Shown piece after piece: positions 9,793 to 19,799 of a stretch of 64,000 nt of DNA (its first letter is position 1; every line of letters starts with the position of its first letter). A program made the translations under genes and the position numbers. Location of the stretch: the NCBI GenBank assembly GCA_946902875.1, contig OX336348.1:12735741-12799740 (forward strand), read 5' to 3'. The DNA comes from Nematopogon swammerdamellus. Lineage: Eukaryota; Arthropoda; Insecta; Lepidoptera; Adelidae. The notes under the pieces are model-generated. The model saw only the letters and a list, made by a program, of their open reading frames with translations, did no database searches and was not told the origin of the DNA.

Positions 9793-11178
9793 ATGGAGGA
9801 ATCGGTGCCCTGCGTCTTTGTGAAATCTCGATGTAATAAAGATCAGCTACTAGTTGATGGATTTTTGTATTCATTGAATAGAGTCTGTGGAGATTCGTTC
9901 TATTGGAGGTGCATTAGAAAATCTTCATCTAATTGTGGTGCAGGTGCTACCACGAGAAAGGTCGGTGATCATCATTATATTGATAAATTCAACAACATTT
10001 GTCATATCCATGAACCAGATACGGATGCTGTGTATTCACTGAAATTAAGAAATTCGTTGAAAATAAAAGCAGGAAGCAGCTTTGATAGGCCCGGACAAAT
10101 CATACAGAAATGTATAAATGATGTGCCAAGCTCATCGGCTCCACATATGCCGACGAAAGAAGCCATGCGATTGATTATTCAGAGGGAAAGAACTAAAAAT
10201 GAGCCTATACTGCCAAAAAATTTGCAGGAATTCACTGTTCCAGATGAGTATACCAAAATTGATGAAAAACAGTTTCTTATTGGCCATTTCAAAGACGAAA
10301 ATGACACTATTGTAGTTTTCAGTACCAAGGAAAACCTAAAATTGTTGAATTTGTCTAAAATTTGGCTGTTGGATGGCACTTTTGAATGTTGTCCAGATTT
10401 ATTTTACCAGATTTATTCAATTCATGGATTAGTTGGTCAGAATGATGATACACGGCAAATATTGCCGCTTGTTTACGGCTTGCTGTCAAAGAAAAGTGAA
10501 CGATCCTACTTTTTGTTTCTAGAAATCGTCAAAAGATACGCGTTAAACGAATTAAAAATTACTCTCGACCCAGAATTTATCACCACGGACTTTGAAATTG
10601 CTGCTATCAAAGCCTGTAACAGTGTATTCCCAAACAGCCAGCATAAATGCTGTTACTTTCACCTATCACAAAACATATGGAAGCATATACAAAAGGAAGG
10701 ATTAGGGAAGAAATACATCAATGACAGCGATTTCGCCCATCAGATGCGCCATTTAGCGGCGCTTGCTTATATGGATCCAGTTGATATTGCAGAGGCCTTT
10801 GAATTGGTTCGTGGCGAAATTCTACCACAAGAATCAGTTAAAGTGTCGGACTGGTTTTTTAAGTATTATGTGGGCGGAACATATAAAGTAGTGTCTTCGT
10901 CTAAGTCTAAGATTAAATTGAAGAGGACGCCCCCGAGATTCCCTCCTCAGCAGTGGTCTGTATTAGAATGCGTGAACGCAAATATTCCAACCACTCAAAA
11001 TTCTATTGAAAACTGGCATAACCGGTGGAATAGCCTGCTGAATCGAAAGAAATTTAATATTTTCAAAAGTTTAAAAGAATTTAAAAAAGAACAAAGAAAT
11101 ACCGAGTACGAAATAGAGAGGATTAAAGCCAATATAAAAAAAAAAAAAGAAGCACTTCACAACATTTCAAAACATTGA
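9793..11178 (+). CDS. MULE transposase with FLYWCH zinc finger
   Basis: A 461-residue uninterrupted frame from ATG 9793. Residues about 15-75 form a FLYWCH-type finger (LLVDGFLYSLNRV, FYWRCIRKSSSNCGA, HIHEP) that would bind DNA. Residues about 185-330 match the MULE transposase fold: WLLDGTFECC gives D194, ITTDFEIAAIKA gives D266, and a CCYFHLSQNIWKHIQ helix follows. A C-terminal block NSIENWHNRWNSLLNR is common in this family. Expected role is cut-and-paste transposition at the flanking TIRs. A run of lysines near the end is coded by an A-tract. It could be active or recently silenced; domestication is less likely given the intact TIRs. Confidence 0.85.
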   Translation: MEESVPCVFVKSRCNKDQLLVDGFLYSLNRVCGDSFYWRCIRKSSSNCGAGATTRKVGDHHYIDKFNNICHIHEPDTDAVYSLKLRNSLKIKAGSSFDRPGQIIQKCINDVPSSSAPHMPTKEAMRLIIQRERTKNEPILPKNLQEFTVPDEYTKIDEKQFLIGHFKDENDTIVVFSTKENLKLLNLSKIWLLDGTFECCPDLFYQIYSIHGLVGQNDDTRQILPLVYGLLSKKSERSYFLFLEIVKRYALNELKITLDPEFITTDFEIAAIKACNSVFPNSQHKCCYFHLSQNIWKHIQKEGLGKKYINDSDFAHQMRHLAALAYMDPVDIAEAFELVRGEILPQESVKVSDWFFKYYVGGTYKVVSSSKSKIKLKRTPPRFPPQQWSVLECVNANIPTTQNSIENWHNRWNSLLNRKKFNIFKSLKEFKKEQRNTEYEIERIKANIKKKKEALHNISKH

Positions 11179-11548
11179 AAGATCATCTGTCTTCCAAAAA
11201 TAACATGGATCTAAAAACTTACTTGGACGGACTTTCGTATATATGTTATATGAAGACATAATATTTTTTCTCTTTGCTTTCTATAAAAATATTTATTATT
11301 TATATTATTGTGTGTTCAAAACCTTTATGTAATTCTGATTTATTTTTTGAATAAAAAGTTGAACAGTAAATTGGAATGAATGAATTTTATTTACTCTTTG
11401 TTTGTATACAGAGTGAAGCCAAAGTCGTTGACATCCTTTTAAACTAAGATTTTGTTAGTTAGGTCATCAAACTGAACAACTTTTACCATGAGACCAACTC
11501 TGTCAACGCGAAATAAAATTGGTTGTCTGTAAATTTGGTTTACGGACG

Positions 11549-11764
11549 ATAAAATTATGGAAACCTCCTTTAAATTTCTGCTGCCCTGGTACCTTAGAAC
11601 CGTTCCCTATCGTACCTATAGATAATTTGAACATTAGAAGTGGCAAACATCGCGATTGTACAATTTCGAAGTAACGTACATCGAAGTCTTGAACATTAGA
11701 AGTGTCAAACATCGCGATTGTACACTTTCGAAGTAACGAACTCCGATGTTTTGAATTTCGCAAT
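11549..11764 (-). repeat. MULE right terminal inverted repeat
   Basis: Reverse complement of 8575-8790 with a single substitution (AAATTTAAA for AAATTGAAA). Just inside it, 11510-11548 contains a segment similar to 26250-26288 (CGTCCGTAAACC). Confidence 0.9.
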
Positions 11765-12434
11765 TATGTATTACAGTCGTATAGGAGTACTTTAGCGTGC
11801 GCGCGCGCAACTACCCACACACGCGCGTGTGCGAGCGCTGCTCGCTACAAGTTTCCAATATTTACGAAACTGTGCGAACTATAAATTATAATTTACTTAA
11901 TGCAATAAGTTGACAATCGATAATGCTACCATGAGAGCTAGTTCCGATGCGGTACGAAGGACCAATTTTATGCGCGATAAAATTAGCTTGAGAAGGTTCT
12001 AGTCTATATTCAATAAAACATGTACTCACCGCTACTGGGCACTTAACTGTGACACTGACATTTATTTTTATATAGTTCATGTATATTTATATTTATTTAT
12101 ATTTGTTTATAGGTCTTGACCATGGTTTTTTGTTTTTTATGTTTATTTTAAGTAAAATAAATAAAATGTAACGAAGTGACCTTGACTATAACAGAACAGA
12201 ACAGAACAGTTATGCACTAGGCTCGCAAAATTGTTACCTAATGGATTGTTTTCCAATGACCTGTGTTTTTTTTCATAGGTACTTTCTCTTATAATTCTGT
12301 TTGTTTCTGTTGTTTGTTGTTACTCAGCTTGCTGCTTGTATGAGATTATTATAAAATGTATGAGATTTATATAAAATATAATTATAGTCTGATATTCTGT
12401 AATGTGCCGGCGGGCTGAGGTTTTTAATTTCGGT
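11765..12434. other. No gene seen
   Basis: AT-rich non-coding DNA with a CG/CA alternating stretch (11795-11835) and a short (AACAG)n run at 12200-12217. No coding or repeat family recognised. Confidence 0.6.
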
Positions 12435-14564
12435 TAATATTTGAAAAATTTTACTTTGATTATTGTTTTTACGTTTTATATTTTTAATTTTTTTAAATTT
12501 TATTTATATATAGAAATTAATTTTATATATAGAAATACTTTATTGCTCCAAAAAACATTTAACATAAACACACAATGAGAAATTTACATGAGGGGCAAAG
12601 GCAGACTTATCCCTTATCCCGAAATATAGCTATATATCTATACGTATTATGTCTTCTTTATGTAATTTGCCAAATGCAACTGATGATGAGTCATTTTACT
12701 CTGCGAACTCTTCCACTTCCAGTGAACACTTTAGTGATGCAGAAGACTCTTTCCATGAACCCCACCTAGGGGACACTCTACACACAACTTTTTCAGGTTT
12801 TACAAACATTTCAATGTATGTCACATCAATGCGGAAAGTATCCCTGCCCATTATCCGGACCTACTTTCTACTTTCACCAGTTCACACATCCATGCGTGCT
12901 TGGGTTCGGAAACTGTCCTTAAGCCCACTTTACCATCTACCTCTTACTCCCTCCCCGGCTTCCATCTCATAAGAAATGATCGTACTGAGAGAGGATGGGG
13001 TGGAGTTGCTGTCTACCTAAGGAGTAACATTCCCTATAAAATTATCTTCAAATCTCCTTCCACATACTCTGGGTCAGCGGAATGTATTCTCCTGGAACTA
13101 ACATTCAACCATTCTAAATTGCTTCTCGGCGTTTTCTACTGCCCGCCTCAAATTAATTACTTTAATGACTTTGAACTGCTTCTTGAGTACATTCCCCAAT
13201 ACTCTCACATGATACTAATGGGAGATTTCAACACCTGCCTTGTCAAAGATGACTACAGAACTCGGAAACTTCTTACCATTACTGGCTCTCTAAATATCAA
13301 GATTCTGCCTCTTCAACCCACATACCATGTTCGTAACTCTCACTCACTACTTTATGCATGGTCAGGTCGTTGCGCCTGGGTTCTCCAACCATGACTTAAT
13401 TTACATCTCGTATAAAATGAAAACTCCTAAGCAAAAACCCAAGTTTCTCCCCATGCGTAGTTTTGCTCGGATGAACGTTGACGCTCTAAGAGATGATGCA
13501 TCTAACATTGGCTGGGTTGACCTTCTCTGCTCGGACAGTGTCGACAGTAATTAGCGAGCTTTAAGACAAACATGCACCTGTAAGGCTAGTAAAAATCAAA
13601 CATCCCCCTGCACCCTGGTTAACTACTGAAATACGCCAGTGGATGTCGCATCGCGACAAGATAAAGCGTAAACACAGGCGACGTCCGACTGAAGAAAATT
13701 GGTGTGCCTTTAAAGCTGCAAGAAATCGGTGCAACCAGATGTGTAGGAACGCAAAACGCCGCCACATAATTGAGTCAATCGAAGACTGTCCCCCACAACA
13801 TCTATGGAAGTTTTTACGAACTCTAGGTATCGGGAAGACTACTTCACAGGTCAATCCCTCTCTTGATATCTCTGGATTAAATAAACACTTCTCTTCTTCA
13901 CCAATAACTATGGAGTCAGGCGTCAAGGCTGGGACCCTCCGTCAATTTGACCTACTGAAGCTTCCTGATATCCAACAATTTGTTTTCACCCGAGTTTCTG
14001 ACTGCAAAATAAAAAAGATCATTCAATCCTTAAAAAATCAAGGCCATAGGCCCGGACAACATGAGTCGGGAAAGCTTATTCCGATAATAGATAATATTGC
14101 CCACGTCATTTCCCACATTATTAATCATTCTCTATTATCGGGCTCATTCCCCGACTCGTGGAAGAGGGCCTATATGATTCCTCTTCCTAAAGTTACTTCA
14201 CCCTCGCAATTCAAAGACTATCGTCCCATATCTATTCTCCCGTTCTTGTCTAAGGTACTCGAGCGGGTTGTTCACTCACAACTCTCAAAATTCCTAGTCA
14301 CTGGTAATCTCCTTAATCCTTTTCAATCGGGATTTCGTCCATCCCATAGTACAACCTCTGCCCTCGTTAAAATCACAGACGACATTCGCTATGGGATGGA
14401 AAACCGACAACTCTCTCTCCTCATTCTTTTGGACTTTAGCAGTGCCTTTAACACAGTTGATTTTGATATTCTCCTGGCCACATTACGTTCCCTGAATATT
14501 TCGCAGTCAGTGCTTTATTGGTTCTTCTCTTACTTGCATGGTCGCTGACAGTGTGTGCGGATTG
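12435..14564 (+). mobile_element. CR1/jockey-like non-LTR retrotransposon, copy 2 (inverted)
   Basis: Inverted counterpart of 4054-6205, including the non-coding 5' part and the opposed retroposon 3' end (12530-12650). Truncated at 14564 in the middle of RT, where a short TAGATGATAG-rich stretch and a SINE begin. Both copies share the frameshift after the first ~50 codons and the SETVL substitution, but differ in later lesions. Confidence 0.8.
12649..14548 (+). pseudogene. Endonuclease-reverse transcriptase, copy 2 (truncated)
   Basis: Starts at ATG 12649. The endonuclease frame (from about 12880) retains MGDFNTCL, the motif deleted in copy 1. A deletion near 13355 and another near 13550 break the frame where copy 1 is intact. 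RT motifs RPISILPFLSKVLERV, GFRPSHSTTSALV and DFSSAFNTVDFD are present. The protein ends at SYLHGR before the YADD box, so it cannot polymerise. The complementary damage in the two copies shows independent decay after a shared ancestor. Confidence 0.85.
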
Positions 14565-14642
14565 AGAGATAGATGATAGATAGCCATAGGCAGATGATGA
14601 TATATTATGTCATCGATAGAGTCGATATCGATATTGTTACTA

Positions 14643-14745
14643 TTTTTTTTTTTTTTTTTTTATGGAAACTGACACGGTTGGCTTACATCACCTACAAGAT
14701 CCGCGATGTCAGCCCACAACACCGGGTGAACTTGGTGCCACGTCA
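14643..14745 (-). mobile_element. SINE 3' fragment
   Basis: A T-run (14643-14660) followed by the complement of the SINE 3' body seen at 1-466 (GATGTCAGCCCACAACACC). The tRNA/5S head is missing. It lies next to the broken end of non-LTR copy 2. Confidence 0.8.
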
Positions 14746-15178
14746 GTACTTTATTTTATCGTTTTACGTTTTATTTGTTTTACTGTTAGTATCCATAGTC
14801 TCACTATGTGTATAGAACATCAACTGAACTCGGTACTGTACTTACTAAGTGTAAATCGGGCTCAAAGAAACGTCACGACTTGTCATATTTTTACATAGAC
14901 GGACATAGGCAATGAATTCGCTCTCTTTTGGCTCGAAATTCGAATTTGTGATTTTATTTTACTTATTATACAAAAATTACACAACCAATATAATATTTTC
15001 TCAAGTTTTTCACGATTCCCGAGGTCAAGGAATGGAGTTACATACAAATTCCCAAGAAATAGTGCGCCGTTTGGGTGAAACGTGGTAAGAAAGTTTCGTA
15101 GAGCGCCATCCCGCTCTGTCTCGTTTTGTTTATCTCGTTCTGGTTTTTCGATTTTATAATATAGACTGTTCAATAAGA
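14746..15178. other. Unassigned repeat-like segment
   Basis: No coding signal of its own. A minus-strand frame through 14883-15178 is continuous with the endonuclease remnant to its right, but its residues do not look like endonuclease, so I place a junction near 15178. It contains a TCTCGTTCTGG / CTCTGTCTCG motif pair. Confidence 0.4.
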
Positions 15179-15783
15179 CATCTGTACACTTTGCACAATG
15201 AGCCTGAAGTAAACCACTTGGCACACCAGGCGGTAAATAAGCCACACATAAATATAATTTTCGTTTAATTGACTTTAGTGTCACTGCTAACCAAAGGTCT
15301 TCAGCCACACTTTCGTAATCTGGCCAACGAGTCACATCGATTCCCTTTTTTACTGCTATCAATTATTCTCCACCACCACTGGATTTTACGGAACATGTCT
15401 CCCTGTCTCTTCGATATACATTGTATCTTGTATCAAAGATACTGGATGTAAGATGGCCGCATAGCAGCCTCGGTTGTGTTCTCCTCTAGCCCAGTATAGC
15501 CAGCAATCCAGGGAAGTCTCCGGTATGGCACCTACCTTCTCGGAGGTGATATTGGCTGGTCGGAGCATGCGCTTTAGCCCCTCCAACTCAGCCACCCATA
15601 CCGGATTACATAAAAAAAAAAGAAAAAAAAAAGAGCTCACTACTGAACATGGATGAGTCGAGGTTGGTCTCAGTCAGACAAACAATATCAGTCGTTATTT
15701 AAAAGAGATGTATAAAGTTCACGAGTTTTGGTTCTAAGTCCATTAACATTTTGATAATAAAAAGACAATTTATCGACTGACAT
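15179..15783 (-). pseudogene. ORF2 endonuclease N-terminus (interrupted)
   Basis: ATG 15783 opens MSVDKLSFYYQNVNGLRTKT, then DIVCLTETNLDSS with the metal-binding Glu of the APE-type endonuclease. After the 15439-15637 insertion the frame resumes with a SGGGE stop and LIAVKKGIDVTRW, LYLCVAYLPPG. In-frame stops occur near 15690 and 15370. The GDFN and SDH motifs are lost at the 15178 junction, so it is inactive. Confidence 0.75.
15439..15637 (+). mobile_element. Short retroposon 3' end inserted in the endonuclease
   Basis: About 200 bp ending in ACCCATACCGGATTACAT and an A-rich tail (15611-15633). The coding sequence resumes on both sides, and an AAAGA-like short duplication can be drawn at the edges. 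Either a SINE or a 5'-truncated LINE 3' end. Confidence 0.65.
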
Positions 15784-15848
15784 AAAAACAACAATAAAAT
15801 ATATAAACCTATAATATATATATATAAACCTACAAATGCAACGAAGGT

Positions 15849-16882
15849 TTATTTCAAGTTCTTTATACTGTCCGCGTTACGTATTAAAACACTGCCATAG
15901 CTCTCATCTTTGCGCATTAACACTTTGCCGAACTTCACCCAAACAAACTTGTAGCCCTTTTCTTTGGCTGCTTTACGTGTTGCAGCATGTAACGATTTGA
16001 CACTGACTCTAAGATGCTCTACATAGACTGGCTGGTTCTCACCAGGCAGGCCAAGGTGCGCTGTAGACAGCATATCCTGACGATTAGCCTTGTTGAACCT
16101 GTGCACAGCCGATAAGAGGTGATCGCGCATGCGCTGGTTGGGAAGAGTGACAACGACGTAGAGTTCATCTTGGGGACTCTTCTGGTCGACGTTATCATGT
16201 CATCAGTAATAGGAAATTTTAAACATTCGCACATTTTCTTTATGAGCTTATATACATCCTCGTCCTTTCTCTCAGGCACCATTTGTATTTAAAAATTGCA
16301 GTTACGAGAAAGCTGGTCCATAGTGTTGATCTTCAATTGCAGTGCAACATTTAAAACGCAGCAGTGAGTTGTCATTCGCCCGGACGTCAGGGTCTGATGA
16401 ACCTTGGCCAAGTCCGATTTAATTTCATCATATTGTGCTCCAGTAAATTCAGCTGATTTCTTTAAATCGTCCAACTCCTCTCTGAAAACCTTAAGATGAC
16501 ATGATATCTCGACTCGTATAGTGTTTTTAAATTCATCTGTAATTTGCCCAAGAATGTCTTGTTTAACTTTACTCAGCTTTGTATCTAACAAGTCAGATAT
16601 CTGTTGAATATTTAGCGATGGAGTTATATTACCCATCGCGTTAGTAGGACTAGTGAGGCTACCGCGATCGATATTGTCCACTCGTGCCGGTGTATTTGAA
16701 TTATCGCGAACCCTTTTCTGGCTAAGCTTACAGTATTGGCACTTCCAAGCAGCTCTCGAATTCTTAGATAGCTTCAAAAAGCTATCAGGGGAGATGTTGA
16801 CACATAAGTAATAACAAATTTTTGAGCAAAGTGAACACTTGATTTTTTCATGAGTCAGCTGATTACAAGAATCGCAATTCAT
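15849..16882 (-). pseudogene. Non-LTR ORF1: PHD finger, coiled coil, FP-type domain
   Basis: ATG 16882 opens MNCDSCNQ; cysteines CDSC, CSLCSKICYYLC and CQYC form a PHD-like zinc finger. A coiled-coil stretch follows (SDLLDTKLSKVKQDI to FREELDDLKKSAE). The frame breaks in 16200-16290, and a domain like the baculovirus FP protein C-terminus, common in insect ORF1 proteins, follows in two frames (VYVEHLRVSV, FVWVKFGKVLMRKDES) to 15849. ORF1 proteins bind element RNA as a nucleic-acid chaperone. Confidence 0.75.
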
Positions 16883-17207
16883 TCTGAATGTAGTCCCGGA
16901 AAATGAGGGAGATGAGAGGTATGTGAGGCGTAGCAGCATCCACCGCCAGTCGTAAGCGCCACAGCAGCATGTGAGGGGAATAAGCATACAGGAGTTCGTC
17001 GAGCACGTCACGGCCTCCAGTGGTTCAGTGCTCCAGCACAGCACCCAGGACGCAGGCAGGCAGGCAGGACCGCACACCGCGACCGAAACAAAACGGATCC
17101 TTTATTTATTAAATTGTATTTATCTTATTTTTTGTTTTTAATTTATTTTATTTTTCTTTCAATCAGTAATTTATTATAAGTAATTTATTAATACATTTTA
17201 AAATAGT

Positions 17208-18131
17208 ATGTTTACGGACAGCCAACAAATCAGACAGGCGTACAATGGAATGATAATAAAAAAATATAAACATTATCATATTATTTTCACCGACGGATCG
17301 AAAGACAATCACAAAGTAGGAGCCGCATTTTATGATCCGAAAACGAATTTAAGAGCGAAATTTTGCATTCAGAACGGAAATGTGTCCATAATGACGGCGG
17401 AACTGGTGGCCATTAGTGAAGCGCTAACATATGCAAAATCCCTGACCTCGAAGAAGATTGTTGTCATGACAGACGCTAAGAGTGCTCTCCAGGACATCGA
17501 ACTATGTGTGACAGGAAAGCGCAGCTCACCGACGGCATATGAGATTATACAAATAGTAGAAGAGCTCAAACAGTCGGGTAAATCTATAGCGCTTCAGTGG
17601 ATTCCGTCACATGTCGGAATCGACGGGAATGAAATAGTGGACACCGTTGCCAAGAGCGCACTTGGAGAAGGCATTCCTACAGATGTAAACCCGGTGTTCA
17701 CCAGTTTTATTGGTGAAGCAAAGCGTGCATGCTTTGAGGAATGGAGGACACATTTTAACAATATTTCAATGGAAAAGGGGATTTGGTACAAAACGCTTCA
17801 GCACGAACCTACACAAGTACCCTGGTTCGAAGAAAGCAAATTAAAAAGAAATACACTTGTAGTTGCCTTTAGGCTGCGCTCCGGTCATATTCCACTTAAC
17901 GCGTTCGCATACTTAATGAAGAAGGTTTCCTCACCAAACTGCGAAGTCTGTGGGGTGCCTGAAAATGTTTATCATGTCCTAGTGGAGTGTGCAAGGGGTG
18001 CGGCCGAGAGGCAACAAATATGCATACCTAATATTAATGTAGGAGGTTACATACCAGCTCTCGCAAAGCCCACGTCAGAAGAAGCTGTACAGATTTATTC
18101 TTTAGTACAGACAATCATTGCAAGAAGGTAG
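17208..18131 (+). pseudogene. ORF2 C-terminus: RNase H domain and CCHC knuckle
   Basis: An open frame of 307 codons. The RNase H catalytic set is complete: FTDGS (D29), TAELVA (E65), MTDAKSA (D89) and NEIVDTVAK (D145). A C-terminal CEVCGVPENVYHVLVEC knuckle follows near residue 245. Its first codons (ATGTTT) come from the duplicated target, so the start is accidental, and the protein lacks endonuclease and RT. No disabling mutation is visible in what remains, which suggests a fairly recent insertion. Confidence 0.85.
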
Positions 18132-18410
18132 AATAATACCTAAGTGATTAAGAAATTTTTTAGTTTTAGTAATGATGTCTTTATTTGTCTTTGTGCGTGT
18201 TATTTTATGTTTGTTTATATCTGGTAGGTATGTTTGGGACGGCACTTCCTTCCCATTTATGTTTTTGTGTTTTTTGTGTTTTTTGTGTTGTGTTTTGTGT
18301 GTATACTGTGTAATTTAATTTGTTTATGATATGTTGTTAAGGGAAGGGGCTGATATATTCGTAAAAGGAATAAAGGCCAAAATTAAAATAAAAAAAAAAT
18401 AAAAAAAATT
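17214..18410 (+). mobile_element. 5'-truncated I/R1-type LINE with RNase H
   Basis: 1,197 bp inserted between two copies of GTATGTTT, ending in an A-rich tail (18385-18410). It contains only the C-terminal RNase H and zinc-knuckle region of ORF2 plus a 3' UTR (18132-18384) with GT-rich runs. RNase H domains mark the I group of non-LTR elements. Severe 5' truncation is typical of target-primed reverse transcription. Confidence 0.9.
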
Positions 18411-18504
18411 GTATGTTTGTTGAAGTCGTTCAAAAATGTTATTTAGCACTGTGTGTCATGTACGCCATCTAGTGATAAACTAGGAGCGGGCCGTATGCAA
18501 CCCT

Positions 18505-19065
18505 ACCTCATCGAGTAGCAAGATGTGACTAATCTAGGCTGTTGCATATTAAAAAGTTATGTTTTATAGTACAGGGTTGCCTGGGCGTAACCTGGAGCGT
18601 TTTGTACAGTGAACAAAAAATGATCCTTTTTTTGGGTGGAATTTACCTCATCGATTAGCAAGTAGGTACATAGCACATTCGATAGTGCTAATCAAGAAGT
18701 GCCAAACTGCACAGGGTTGCCTCTCCCAATCCTGGCACTTTCGTGATTCAGCCTACTTTTAGGGTGGCCAAAAAAACCAAAATTTACCTCATCGGGTAGC
18801 AAAATGAAACTCCTGCCATTCGAAAGGTTCCATCATCCTATTAATAATTAATTTGGGTTGCCGGCCCTATACCTGGAGCTTTTCTTATTCACCCGAGTTT
18901 TATGTTAGAGCGTAAAAACTGACTGATGCAAGAAAAACGTAGAAATGAGTCCAGTGAATAGTTTAAATGAGATTGTTTAGATGTAATGACAGATTATATG
19001 TATGAAGTTGGCGCTACACGACCTTGAACATTTTGTACGGTGAGCGAAAATTAAGATAATGCAAA
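18505..19065. repeat. Degenerate tandem repeat, ~140-bp units
   Basis: Units start near 18506, 18646 and 18785 with TACCTCATCG, each followed by TAGCAA. Within units CAGGGTTGCC and CCTGGAGCNTTT recur; a partial fourth block (CATTTTGTACGGTGAGCGAA) lies near 19028. Spacing between the starts is about 140 bp. No coding capacity recognised. Confidence 0.7.
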
Positions 19066-19097
19066 AAAATACGAATATTTTTAAAAAGAGTTGTAAG

Positions 19098-19513
19098 TGT
19101 ACTTAGCGCAGGGAGAGAAAAGGTGGGTAATTTGCTCACTCATCGGACGAAGTAGGTCTCCAGAATCCTCGCAGACGGCCGGATGTGCAACAAGGAACTG
19201 CAGAGCCGGCGTGCTCTGCAGCGTTCGAGTCCTCCCGAATTAACTTAAACTTATCACTATAAAACGTCACTGTCGCAATCACACAAACTATACATACACT
19301 CCTGTCCGTAACTCGCTTTCAACCCTTATAAAATCCCTTATTTCGTTGCTTCCGTACTTGACGTGGCTCGCGCTCGCGTGGTCGTCCGTTAACTCCCGCC
19401 GTACACTTTTTTCCCTTCGTCTGCGTCTCTTCTTTCGAAGGAAGCTACCCGCACGGCGAGCAAACTAGGTATCGTAGCGGAATCTTGGTAGGAGTAGGGA
19501 TACGCTAAGTACA
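19098..19513 (+). mobile_element. Possible solo LTR
   Basis: Starts TGTACTTAGCG and ends with its exact complement CGCTAAGTACA, so it begins TG and ends CA. It contains ACTATAAAACG near 19257, a plausible TATA box. No target duplication was found, and no internal element flanks it. A MITE is the alternative. 19514-19717 holds nothing recognisable. Confidence 0.35.
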
Positions 19514-19799
19514 CAGTTATAGAGTGTACATCTATTAGATCTAATCACTTTCGATGTTTTTCCATTAAGCAATATGTTCACTTAACCTAACACTACACCC
19601 ACCCGCGTATCCCTTCTCCGACACTGTCTCACTCAGTGCGAAACACAAAAAATTAGCTTCTCTCAGCGGTTCTTGCGTCGTTTATACATTTTGGAGAATG
19701 CATCCTATAGATTCCTAGTTTTTTTTTATTGCTTCCGAACTAGGTGGCTCTGCCCGAGGTCGAAGCCTCAGGCGCGGCCAATTTCACCGCCGAGGAGGT

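Larger units (their letters stand above)
8575..11764 (+). mobile_element. Mutator-like (MULE) DNA transposon with FLYWCH transposase
   Basis: A 3,190-bp element bounded by 216-bp terminal inverted repeats (8575-8790 and 11549-11764) differing at one base by my reading. One transposase gene occupies 9793-11178. Left non-coding DNA (8791-9792) holds a hairpin at 8795-8828 and inverted fragments of the TIR; right non-coding DNA (11179-11548) is AT-rich. No 9-bp TSD is visible: the flanks read CTCGGAAAG and TATGTATTA. Its left end interrupts a BEL/Pao gag frame. The near-identical ends and intact gene suggest recent activity. Confidence 0.8.
15179..17095 (-). mobile_element. Non-LTR retrotransposon, 5' half (ORF1 plus endonuclease start)
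   Basis: Minus-strand element with a GC-rich 5' UTR containing (CAGG)n (16883-17095), ORF1 (15849-16882) and the start of ORF2 (15179-15783). It breaks off in the endonuclease, and the RT is not present. A second retroposon 3' end interrupts ORF2. The ORF1 type (PHD finger plus FP-like domain) matches the more complete element at 30.5-35.6 kb. Confidence 0.75.
17132..18476. repeat. Target repeat split by an RNase H-type LINE insertion
   Basis: Segments 17132-17213 and 18411-18476 together match the uninterrupted sequence at 26284-26418. The duplicated target GTATGTTT is at 17206-17213 and 18411-18418. Confidence 0.9.

Noticed and set aside
8566..11773. A 9-bp target duplication for the MULE
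   Set aside because: Flanks CTCGGAAAG and TATGTATTA do not match, and shifting the ends a few bases did not create one.
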